Below are positions 29,846-41,100 of a stretch of DNA of 64,000 bases, piece after piece. The DNA is from Platycnemis pennipes (lineage: Eukaryota > Arthropoda > Insecta > Odonata > Platycnemididae): positions 81,108,064 through 81,172,063 of the forward strand of contig OW121846.1 of assembly GCA_933228895.1 (NCBI GenBank), given 5' to 3'. The notes under the pieces are model-generated. The model was not told the DNA's origin. It saw nothing but the letters and a program-made list of their open reading frames with translations, and searched no databases. The position numbers and the translations under genes were made by a program. Within the stretch, counting starts at the first letter, position 1. Each line of letters begins with the position of its first letter.

Positions 29846-31021
29846 CTAGCGCTTAATTCGGGGCTTATTTTTTTCTTTCTTTCTGGCTAAAAGTAGTTCA
29901 GCCTCTGATGGACTGTCTTCGTCTTCCTTAGATTCTAGCGGGGAGTTATTAACCTGTCTCCTGGGTTCGGGGGAGGGTGTCTTTCCCCTGCTCACCGCTG
30001 AGTCTTTTGTGGTGGGTTTCAAAGGGTTCTTGGGGAAACCCGGAGTTTTAACGTCCTTCGGTAGAGAAGGCGTGTTTTTGGCCTTAGATGTAGTGGCAGT
30101 GTTTTCATTTCGATTCTTTTTGTTGTTTCCCAATAAGGTCTCGTCTGTTTGAGTCTCAATAGTAGTCTTGCGAACTGGAGTGCTCGATACGAGGGCAAAA
30201 GATCGTGAGAAGGTAGGGGCAACCAATGACCTGTACTTCTTGCGTGCTTCTAAGTAAGGGATCTTCTCAATTGTCTTTATCTCCATCACCTTACGTTCTT
30301 CTTGGAGCTTAGGACATTTGCGGGAAAACACAGGATGTTCACCCTCACAGTTCACACACTTTGGTCCGGAGGTGCATTCTTCGTCATGTTTTCCCTTGCC
30401 GCAGGATGGACAGGTGTCTATGCCCTCACATCTTGTGGCGATGTGTCCAAATCGCTGACATTTAAAGCATCGCATAGGATTCGGGATAAAAGGCCGCACA
30501 GGTACAGATTCATACCCGATGAACACCTTGTCAGGGAGCACGTCGCAAGCGAAGGTAAGAATGACAGATGTTGTGTCAATATACTCACCATTGCGCTTCG
30601 TCTTCAATCGGCGACAGTCAGTCACTCCTTGAGAGGCCATTTCTCTCTTAATTTCCTCCACCTCTACGTAGAGGAGGTCATAGTGACTGATGACTCCCTG
30701 ACAAGAGTTCAGTGTACGATGGACTTCGACTTTAACCGGGATGTCGTGGAGTCTATCCATAAGAAGGAGTTTCTCACTTTGCGCTATCGATGCCGTTTCT
30801 ATTAAGAGACTACCATCCCTTAGTTTTTTGGCTGATATGAGTTCGCCAGGAATCGAGCTCGAGAGTACCCTCCTAATGAGAAAAGGAGAGACCTTTTTAA
30901 GAGTCTCACCTTCTTTACAACATTTCATAACTAAGTACTTCTTAGACCTAGAAAAAACTTTCTCTCCCCCGCCAGTATCCTGGCGGGATCTTTTGGATGG
31001 TGGAAGAGTTTCTTCAGCCAT
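29846..31021 (-). CDS. LINE G ORF1 (Gag, CCHC knuckles)
   Basis: A 391-residue Gag beginning MAEETLPPSKRSRQDTGGG. The ATG at 31019-31021 is the family start; the frame stays open 22 codons upstream. The knuckles are CFKCQRFGHIATRC, CPSCGKGKHDEEC and CVNCEGEHPVFSRKC, the second one residue shorter than in B and D. A Thr/Lys/Pro linker follows, then SKEDEDSPSEAELLLARKK and a basic end. It is complete and binds element RNA by family inference. Confidence 0.93.
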   Translation of the reverse strand: MAEETLPPSKRSRQDTGGGEKVFSRSKKYLVMKCCKEGETLKKVSPFLIRRVLSSSIPGELISAKKLRDGSLLIETASIAQSEKLLLMDRLHDIPVKVEVHRTLNSCQGVISHYDLLYVEVEEIKREMASQGVTDCRRLKTKRNGEYIDTTSVILTFACDVLPDKVFIGYESVPVRPFIPNPMRCFKCQRFGHIATRCEGIDTCPSCGKGKHDEECTSGPKCVNCEGEHPVFSRKCPKLQEERKVMEIKTIEKIPYLEARKKYRSLVAPTFSRSFALVSSTPVRKTTIETQTDETLLGNNKKNRNENTATTSKAKNTPSLPKDVKTPGFPKNPLKPTTKDSAVSRGKTPSPEPRRQVNNSPLESKEDEDSPSEAELLLARKKEKNKPRIKR

Positions 31022-31618
31022 ACCATTGAGATCTTCATCCCCCGGGCTCCCCACCCACCACGGAGCCACACATTCGGGACGCCGCACCGCAAACCGGTGC
31101 GGTCGCCAGGGCTACCCGAGGGGATATAGCACCCTAGAGGTGGTTGTCTGTTTCGGGTTAGATCTTCGATGCACGGGCCCACCAAACCCGTACATCTCCG
31201 ACCGCCCTACGCAGACCCCCACCTCCCTGGCACTCGCCACCGTTAAGCTTACGCCACGGAAGCCGATTGACCGGGAGTGGCTAGCTCCCGGCCGCCCGTT
31301 TGTAGCGAATCCGGGGCCAAAGAGGGGTATTGGCCCGTAGTCCATACCGGGCATCCGACACCCAGCTGGGAACCACGGACCTCACCCTCCAGGATCCCCT
31401 TCTCCTCCTTACGGGTCTCCGCACACGGCAAACATGCGGGTGGATCGCAGGCCAGGTGGTATGGCCGCACACAGACAGTGGACCCACAAGACTGTCCGGG
31501 CTCAACCCTTGCTGGCACGGGGTTTGTTTTCGGGGTTTTCTCCCCGCCCTTTTAGTCGCCTCTTACGACAAGCAGGGATACTGCGGGAGTATTCTCAATC
31601 CCCCTACCCGCAGGGGGC
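31022..31618 (-). other. 5' UTR of LINE G with terminal hairpin
   Basis: A GC-rich leader closely similar to those of B, D and I. The 5' hairpin CTGCGGG...CCCGCAG is at 31581-31613, and one or two extra bases precede the target duplication. Confidence 0.8.
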
Positions 31619-31630
31619 GTCAATGGTGAG

Positions 31631-33000
31631 ATACGTTGTTGGATTGGATGGATGCTGATGATCATCAAATATTTCCGGCTCTAAATTCCAGATTGTGTTT
31701 GATTATTCGATTTATTCTTAATTAAGGGACTGTACTATCAAGCTGGTTCAGTAGTGGACATTGCTTAGTTACAATTTGTAATTTGAAAATGGCGGCTAGG
31801 GGTAGCCAAACGATAGTCGAATAGTGAATCCTCGAAACGATAGTCGACCCTAGTATCATAGTATCGATGGTATCGGTTTCAAGGAATTCAACCGGAAATT
31901 CTTCGTCCATCATTCTCCTTTGCCTTGTTGCTTCGTGCGCATACGCTCAGTGATTCGATTTGCGGTGTTCCCAATTTTTATTGCAGTTTTCAACCTTTTA
32001 TCAGTTGTTTTCAGAACTATCATCTTTCACTTCATTTTCATTGTCATCCTATCCATTCCATCGCTCATAGTCATTCATTAATTCATCACTTACTGTTTTG
32101 TCCCGTCAGCTCCTTGATACCCTCGCCACCTGTCCTGCCCACGTTTTCCTCCATCCTTTCCCCCGTATTTCCCTTCCGTATTTGTTTATCATCACCTGAT
32201 TAATTTATTTGAGTCACCTTATTCATCGATTTGGCTGGATAATTTTCAATATTAATTGGCGAGATACCGCATTGCGTGTTTATCCACCGACGTGCTGAGC
32301 GGAAACCTTCAGCTCCCAAGTGTACCCTTCGGGTGATCTTTGGAAGGTGTGCAGCTCATCTGTGTGATTCGCGCTTTTGACTCATCCTCAAGGTAAGTTT
32401 TTGGCTTAATTTTCCTTTTATAACCTTGCATAAAGAAGTTACCCGAACATCGTGCGACCTTCCCCAATTACAATGGAATCGTGATCGTCTTCATTTGCTT
32501 ATTATATTAATGCCATTGCAATAGCTTTAAATCTTTACGTACCGTGGTTATGTTCTTGTCTGGTCAAGTATATTCTTCACTACCTTTCATGTGGCTCAAG
32601 GGTTATAGGTGTGTCACTTTGAAATGCGTATTATATGCATGTGCAGTCTTATTATCGTTACCGTTTTCGAAGTTTAAATTCCAATTCAACGTATCTTCGT
32701 AAATTTAAGTGGATAATAATTCGCTGATCAAGAGGAAGTAATTTATGTCAAATGCGTGAATAGTGTACTGCATGTAGGACGGTTTTTTTTCTTAGAAATC
32801 AGGATTCATGTATGAGAAGACTTATTTAAGAGTTTACACTGTTATGGAATAGCAATATTTGTGCTAGAATACCAGATTTTCTTTACTCCCTTGCCTTTTC
32901 CGTGAGGTTATCGCACTAAAAATTTCATTTTTGATTCGAGAGGTTTGTTTTGGCTCTCATCATTTTTTTCACGGTGTGTTACAGGAGCCACTTAATCACC
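31631..33000 (+). promoter_or_regulatory. Presumed 5' region: leader exon and first intron of Tnp2-like gene 2
   Basis: No ORF is supported. A good splice donor AG|GTAAGT lies at 32392/32393 and a good acceptor (TGTGTTACAG) ends at 32984, 16 nt before the ATG at 33001. This suggests a non-coding first exon, perhaps starting near 31900, and a 592-nt intron. The promoter itself was not identified. It borders the right target duplication of LINE G. Confidence 0.55.
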
Positions 33001-34966
33001 ATGTCTGCATATGAAAGGGTTGCGAAGTGTCGTGCAGTTAAGAGAGCAATGCGGAGATACGAGGCTGACGAGTCCTGCCTTATCCCTCCTTCAGAATGTA
33101 GTCAGACTATTGATACGAGGGAGATCTTTGATATTTCCGATAGTCCCAGCTCATCAGACAGTGATGGCCATTCATCTGAAAGTGATATGGCCAGTGGTCA
33201 AACTAGAGACAGCCATGATAATGCTAATTACAGTGATAGCGATGACGTCATAGCTTCAAGCCCTCAGCATGAATTAGCACATTGGGCTGCTAGGAATAAA
33301 ATTAGTCACAAGGCCTTAGACGAACTACTTTCTATGAAAATATTCAGCATTCATCTTCCCCGAGATTCTAGAACATTGCTGAAATCCAATGCCTGACATG
33401 GAAAGGTAGCCCGTAACACTATAGACAACTGCAAGGGAGTGGGGAACTACTGCTATTATGGGTTAGAGACTGGGTTGGTCAATTTCTTTGAAAGAAATTT
33501 CCCATAAGATGTGCCTCAAACTGTCCTTCAACGTGGACAGTTTGCCGCTGTTTAAAAGCTCATCGCACCAGTTTTGGCCCATTTTGTGCAAAGTTGTTGG
33601 ATATGATTGGACCCTTTTTTAGTGTCCCTGTATGAAGGGAAGTAAAAAACCATCGAGTCCCTCAAGTGTTTTGAAATGTTTTATTGCGGAACTCCAAGGT
33701 CTTCTCCTATCTGGGATTAAGATTGGAGGCAGGGTGCATGATGTGACTCTCTATGCATTCATTTGTGATGCTCCTGCAAGATCTTATTTAAAGTGCACCA
33801 AGGGTGACACTGGCTATCATGGTTGTGAGCGTTGTGTTTCTGTAGGTGAAATGAAAAACAACAGAATGGTGTTCATCAGTGTTGATGAAAATTTAAGGAG
33901 TGATGATTCCTTCAGGAGTGGTGTCTATGGAGCACACCACACCGGACAATCCTCATTAACAGCTATTCAGTGTTTGGGATTGGTATCTCAAGTTCCCCCT
34001 AGATTATATGCATCTCATATGTCTAGCGGTGATGAGAAAATTGCTGTGCCTCTTGGTCAGTGTCCCAACAGAGTGAGGCTAGGGCCTAGATGCCGAGTGG
34101 CAATTTCGGAACGACATTGCTCCCTGGCAAAGTGGACACCATCTGAGTTCAACAGGCTTCCCAGAGGACTGGATACAATTGAACGTTGGAAGGCCACTGA
34201 GTTGAGGACTTTTTTATTATATTCCGGACCAGTTGCTCTAAGAAATGTTTTGCCAGAACATCTATTCAACCATTTCCTAATTTTGCACGTTGCAGTGAGG
34301 ATTCTGTGCTCACCGAAGATGGCTCTTCCATTGTGTGAGTATGCTGGTGGACTTCTGAAGTCCTTTGTTTCAGCAATGGGAGAGCATTATGGCTCAGATA
34401 CTTTAGTGTATAATGTCCATAGCTTGATACACATAGCTAGTGATGTAAAGTTTCTTCAGGCCCCCCTAGATTCCTTCAGCTGCTTCCCTTTTGAGAACTA
34501 TTTAGGGAAATTGAAAAGGATGATCCGCACTCATAGGAATCCTTTGGAACAAATAACTAGGAGGCTTGCAGAAGTTAATTCGTTACCTTACTTCGCAAGA
34601 AAACAAAGAGAGATCTTCACAAGACAAGCAAGGGATGCATCAGAGGGAGAGCTCTCTGAAATTGTTATCAAAGGCATCAAGTTCTCTTGTAAGGGCACGA
34701 AGGACTCTTTTCTGATGGTTGGAGATAAGAAACCTTTTAAGATTAGTGGAATTCGCATGGAGTTGGGAAGTGATGGGGAAGTGGACAAGAACTGTTTAAA
34801 GTTTTATGGGTGCTATTTCAAATATCGTGAAGACTATTTCACTTATCCTTGTAATTCCTCATTGTTACATATTTTTGAAGTATGGGGTTTGAGCAGCAGT
34901 GAGTCAGAAATTCCATACTCCGAGGAAATAGTGAAGTGCTACGTTATGCCTGAGAAGGACTTTTAG
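33001..34966 (+). pseudogene. Tnp2/DUF4218-like transposase gene 2 (frameshifted)
   Basis: The protein starts MSAYERVAKCRAVKRAMRRY, has a Ser/Asp-rich stretch, then LAHWAARNKISHKALDELL and DSRTLLKS, where a TGA occurs (33394-33396). In another frame it reads NVDSLPLFKSSSHQFWPIL, then from 33632 GSKKPSSPSSVLKCFIAEL, GGRVHDVTLYAFICDAPARS and GYHGCERC. Around 34000-34070 the DYMHLICLAVMRKLL motif is only readable after a frame change. The tail has WKATELRTFLLYSGP, DTLVYNVHSLIHIASDV and FSCFPFENYLGKLKRMIR, which matches the DUF4218-type C-terminal region. The order is that of CACTA-type Tnp2 transposases. At least three frame disruptions suggest decay; the stop is at 34964-34966. Confidence 0.82.
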
Positions 34967-35122
34967 GTAGCTTTTCCTGAAATCGGTTGAGGGCTATATT
35001 GTGTATTAAGTGTTTCACAAAGAATGAATTGACCAATTTCGGGTATTTAAAAAAACCGTATTACTTGTTTTAAAAGTATTTTTGGTGTGTGGTCATAATA
35101 TTTTGGTTATTTTTACAGGATA

Positions 35123-38100
35123 ATGGCTGGAAAAAGATTTTTGGTGGGAGAATTTGACGACAACACTGTTGAAGTCTTCCCAAGTAACTGGGTTGCTAAG
35201 TGTGGGAAGAAGGTACTTTGGCCCACGAAGATGAGCATGAGGAAGGTGGAGAAGGCCATCATGTCCTCTGCACCACCTGAGGATCACTGGAAAGTGTGCC
35301 AGATTAAAAGGGTTATTGCCCAATCTGGTAACTATTTTTTCTTTCTATTGCATGCAATTATTGCTAATATGCCAATATGTCATACTATGACATGCAATGA
35401 ATAGTATAGTAGTTACTCTTCACTAGAGGGATGTTTCTCAAAATCTTAAATATAGAGCTTTGAATAGAATAGTTGATCTCCAGGCGATGATATCCATCCA
35501 TCCAGCAATGATATCCATCCATCCAGCAGTGATATCCATCTTAAAAGGGGGAAACTATTGAAAGAATTTTGCTGTTTCCTCTTTGGTTTACTGTCTTTAC
35601 ATTGAGAAATTTTTGTGGCTACTTGGACCTTAAAGTTATTTGCCCAAATACTAAAAATTGTAATTGTTGTGTGGGTATATATGTATACTATATTAATTAT
35701 ATATCATGTTATTTACCTATTCATAGATACTTTTAGCAGTGCTAAGAAGAAAGCTGCAAGGGCTGAGTATACGTCCAGCATTTCGGACACGGAACCCGAG
35801 AAAGACAGGAGGAGTATAAAGCGGCCCTACCGCTTTCTGACCGAGGAGAGTGAAGAGGAAGTTCCTAGAAGGAAGCTACAAACCATTTCCAGTAGTGAGG
35901 AAAGTGATGAGGACCACCCTAGTCCGAGGAGCCAGGTCCCTGTGCCTGCTTTTCCTGTGGAATTTGGGCAACAGGAATCTCCAAGTGATGGAACTCGCGG
36001 AGAGAAAAATGGTGTCTTTTATTATTACTTATTATGAGGTATTATTCTATATCTGGGGAATAATTTATTAATAATTCCTTTTAATTTTTTACAGTGACTC
36101 TTAGGAAAGTTCTCAAGGAAATCCATGCGTTGAAACATGAGGTGAAGTCCCTGAAGGCCCTTGTGAAGCAGGGGCAGTGCAAGTGCACAGGCAGGAATGA
36201 GGCAGAGCATCTGCCAGATGATGTCTGTACATCAATAATTTTACCGGTCGGTGACGAAGATTCAATGAAGAAATTATGTGCGGAGTTAGGCAAAGAATCT
36301 TGTAGGGAAAATTTGGTAAGAGGGGCAAAATTTCCATTTATTGACTAGTGTTTAATTTGATAAATTATTGTAGTAGTAGTAGTTTTATTCGGGGTGCGTC
36401 GACGGCTGAGGTCATTTTGCACCACTCAAAGTCTTATTATTGCTGATAATATGATATGATAAAACAGCATGAGTAAATGAGCTAATTCAAATTCCTCGTA
36501 GGAATAATAACTATATTTTATTGTAAAATCCGTATTTTTTTAAAAAGTTTAAAACCTTGGTGATGTTATCGGCGTCATTTCCTAGGACTTGCCTTTTTCC
36601 GCCCCGGATGTCTAGCCTCTCCCGTGCTACCCGATACACATCACACTCCGTCAGGAGATGCCGCACAGTCAAGAGAGAGTCGCAGTCGTCACAGCGTGGT
36701 GGGGTCTTCTCTTCAGTAAAAAGATAGGAGTGTGTCAAGGCACAATGTCCGATTCTCAAGCGAGTGACGGCGACCTCGTGACGGCGACCTCATCCCTTCG
36801 ACTTTGCCCGGTGGAAGTGGCCCACGGTGATATTTCGGGTTTTATTTCACGGAGCTTATTATTATGTTGGTCGGTCCAAAGCTCCTTCCAGTTTTCAAAG
36901 GCGAAGTGCCGGAGCTTAGTCCTGAGATCATCTGCGGATACCAGAGGTACTGTCATATCTGGGGCGCTTAGTGCTTCTTTAGCAGCTGCGTCGGCTTTTT
37001 CGTTCCCTCCTATCCCCATGTGCCCAGGAATCCACAAGAAGGATATTATCACTCCCTCCCTATTGAGGGATAGTATGGAAGATTGGATGTCTTGCACAAT
37101 TGGGTTAGGGGGTGAAAACTCAGAAATTGACTTCAACGCACTCGCAGAATCTGTACATATTAGGAAGGAGGCATTTCTGCATTTGATATTGGCCAGAGCC
37201 AATTTGATGGCAGTCAATTCTGCCGTAAAAACGGAACACATCGGATTGAGTCTTGCTTTAATTACTCCGTGGTACGTTGATACCACTGCACATCCGCAAG
37301 AGGTTCCAGACTTTGAGCCATCTGTAAAGACGATGGTGAAGTCACGGTGATGACTGAGGATTTCTCTGAATAGGTGTCCGTACTCCGTAGAAGTGGTACA
37401 GGATTTCCGACATAGAAGTAGCCGCCAAATAAAATTCGGCCGAGGAATCGACCACGGAGGTTCTGTCATGTACCCGGTCGGATACACGTCTGGTAGGTTA
37501 AAACCGCGCTCTTCGATAAAAATTTTAAAACATACACTTAAAGGCTTCGTAGCCCTTGTCCTTCTATTAAAAATGTCTAAAAACCTTGGGTTGAAAATAA
37601 TGTTGTAGCACGGGTGATTCTTTGCTGATAAAATCTTGGCAACATAGTTGCAAGTCAACATGTCTCTACGAGTATCAAGCGCCGGCTCCCCCGCTTCCGT
37701 AGAGTAGAATTTGTTTTTGGGGGTGCTTCGACAGCGAGGGTCATTCGCACCTCGGCTAATAATGGGTTAAAACAATGGAAAAGATAAATAACAAAAGTAA
37801 AATCAATAAATAGATCGAATGAAGATGAAATATTACATACTAGGTATTTCTATTCAATGTAATTAAATCTTATTGAAAAGACCGGTTTCTTTGAGAAACT
37901 GGATGACAACGTTGATTCGCTCAGGGTCATCTCCCAGAACCTGTTTTAAGTCACCCCTGACGCCCAGCCTTTCCCTTGAAGCACGGTGCATATCACACTC
38001 AGTCAGGAGATGTCTCACAGTCATGGGAGATTGGCAGCGATCGCACCGGGAAGGAATCTTTTCCTCTGTAAAGAGGAAAGAGTGTGTTAGGGCAGTGTGC

Positions 38101-41100
38101 CCTATCCTCAACCGTGCAATCACCACTTCCTCCCTGCGAGTCCTCCCAACCGAAGTGGGCCAACCTGATATGCATTCCTTGATGCTGCGGAGTTTATTCC
38201 CCACCTGAGAGCGCCAGATCTCCGACCACTGATTCAAAGCAGCATTTCTCAAAGTGGCCATCAGATCGCACGCGGGTACCAATGAAGATGTTATGTTTTC
38301 CAGCTTCAGCGCGTCTTTCGCAGCCCGGTCGGCTTTTTCATTACCAGCTATTCCCATATGGCCAGGTACCCACAGAAAACGAACTTTTACGCCCTTTTTA
38401 AAAAGAGATATAAGGGTGGATTGTATCTCCTGGACGATTGGGTGCATGGGAGAGTAGCCGGATATGGCCTGCAGCGCGCTCATTGAGTCACTGCAGACCA
38501 TGTAGGCGCTGTTATTGTTTTTAATCCCACCCAGAGCCATCCTTATGGCGTAGAGCTCAGCCGTGTAGACACTACACAATGGGCTAAGCCTCGCCTTTAT
38601 AAATCCGTGGTGGGACGAGAAAACTGCACACGCGCACGCTGACTCTGACTTCGATCCATCCGTAAACACGGGGATGAAGTCGGAGTTGCAGTGAAGTGCC
38701 TCCCTAAACATCTGCTGGTACTCTTCAGATGTACTGGTACATTTCTGGCCTCTTTGCAACAAATAGCTACATTTCGGGGGCGGTACCCGCCACGGTGGGT
38801 GGCCCGAATACCCAGAGTCATACACTTCTGGAAGTGTAGCGTCGGTGCCATCAATAAAATCTTTAAAACGAATGCTTAAGGGTTTAGTAGCCCTTGTCCG
38901 TGTGCTAAAAAGGTTTAAAAACCTGGGGTTAAAAATTATATTAAAACAAGGGTGCGTCCGCATTGATAAAATCTTTGCTACATAATTACTCATAAGGATG
39001 GTTCTCCGTGTTGACAAAGGGGGCTCCCCGGCTTCTGAATACAAACTCACGACGGGAGACGTCCTGAACGCCCCTGTTGCCAGACGAATCCCCGCATTGT
39101 GAACCGTGGACAAAGGTTTTAAGTAGCTGTCGCGGCCTGAGGCGTACACGAAACATCCGTAATCTAACTTGGAGCGCACCATTGCTCTATGAAATAAAAG
39201 CATGGTGGTGCGATCTGCACCCCAAGTCGAATTTGATAAAACCCTTAGGATATTTAAAACTTTAAAACATTTATCTTTTAAAACTCGGATGTGCTCTTTC
39301 CAATTAAGCCTTGAATCCAACACCATCCCGAGAAAACGAACAGAATCAGCATACGGAAGAAGTCTGTCACCGAGTCGTAGCTCAGGAAGTATATGGTACC
39401 CTCTTTTCCGATGAAAATGGATGCATTTTGTTTTCTCCGCTGAGAAACGGAAGCCGTTCCGTTTGGACCATTCATCAAGTTTGTTTAGGCAAAGCTGGAT
39501 TTGCCTAGCAGCGGTAGCTAGTTTGGACGACCGGCAGAAAATAGCCAGGTCGTCGACAAACAAAGATCCCATAACAGGTCCCTTGATGCACTCACTGGCG
39601 TCGTTGATCGCAATGGCAAACAACGTCACGCTGAGGACTGAGCCCTGTGGCACTCCATTTTCCATCGTGAATTTCTTTGATAGGTGTTTACCTATCCTTA
39701 CTCTAAAAACTCGGTGTGTTAAAAAATTCTTAATAAAAATGGGTAGATTTCCCCTAAAACCCCAACGATGCAATTGAATTAAAATTTTTTGGCGCCAGAC
39801 CCTGTCGTACGCCTTTTCCAGATCGAAGAAGACGCCGATGACGTGCTGACGCAAAAGAAAGGCGTCCTGGATGAAATTGTCACTCCGGACGAGGTGATCG
39901 ATTGTCGATCTACCTCGCCGAAAACCACACTGGATATTGGATAGAAGGTTCCGTCGCTCCAAGCACCACACGAGCCGACGGTTTACCATTCTTTCCATCG
40001 CCTTGCACAGGCAACTGGTTAAGGAGATTGGCCTATAATTATTAGGATCAACTTTGTCCTTTCCCTGCTTAACGACCGGAACCACTACAGATTCCTCCCA
40101 GGTTGGCGGAAAACTACCATCTAACCAAATTTGGTTGAAGGTTTTTAGGATCTCCGACAACGCCTCCCCCGAAACATTTCGAAGGAAAGCGTTGTGTATA
40201 CCGTCCAGTCCCGGAGAGGTATCCTTAGAATCCGAAATGGCTGACCGAAGTTCCCACAGGGAGAACGGGTCATTGTACTCTGCAGGCATAGACGTCTCAG
40301 TAAAATTAAGTGGGATTCTCTGGAAGCGTTCCTTGATAGCCAGGAATACTTTCGAGTAATTCCCGTCACTGCTTGTGCAGGCTAGTGACTTACCAAAAAG
40401 TTCGGCGATGTCGCGAGCTTGACTCACGACGTGGCCATTCAAATTAAGGCATGAGACGCCGTACTCCTGGCGAGAACCAGAAATACTCCTCACCTTATTC
40501 CATGCCTGTGCAAGTGGTGTACGATGGTTAATATTCGAAACGAATTCGATCCAGGAGGCCTTCTTAGCCTCCCTCACTACTTGCCGAGCTCTTGCTCGCA
40601 ATTTTCGGAAAGAGGCTAAGTTATTTGCAGTGGGGAACTTGTTAAATACACGTAAAGCACGTTTCCGCTGGCTTATGGCCTCAGCGCATTCTTCGTTCCA
40701 CCAAGGAACCGCTGGTCTTTGGAGATTCCCCGCCGAACGAGGCACGTTGCAATTTGCTGCATCAGTCATTAGTTAAAATTTCCACGTTGTGTGTGGCGTC
40801 ACGGTTTTCATCGTGTTTGAAATAAAAATCCTTTTTAAAACTATGCCAGTCCGCTTTACGGACAACCCAATTCCCCGGTCTGATAAAATCGGAGTTAAAA
40901 TTTCCTTCGTATTTAATTAAAATTGGGAAGTGGTCGCTCCCACATAGATCCGTGTGTACGGACAGGTTCAACTTGTTAAAAAGACTACCTGACGATAGAC
41001 AAAGGTCTATTGCAGAGTACTCTCCATTAAAAGCGTTAAAACGTGTTTTCTCCCCATTATTGAGTAAAAAAAGGTTAAAATCAAGAATAAAACTAGCTAA

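Larger units (their letters stand above)
25932..31618 (-). mobile_element. LINE copy G (full length, both ORFs intact)
   Basis: A complete 5,687-bp element with a short (CTA)n tail (TAGTAGTAG from 25932 on the plus strand), terminal hairpin 25955-25985, ORF2 26113-29811, Gag 29846-31021 and 5' UTR to 31618. It is flanked by a perfect 12-bp target duplication GTCAATGGTGAG at 25920-25931 and 31619-31630. With D, it is one of two copies with both ORFs open. Confidence 0.96.

Noticed and set aside
31925..32203. 92-codon Pro/Ser/His-rich ORF
   Set aside because: Low-complexity C/T-rich leader sequence upstream of a splice donor; no start context or domain.
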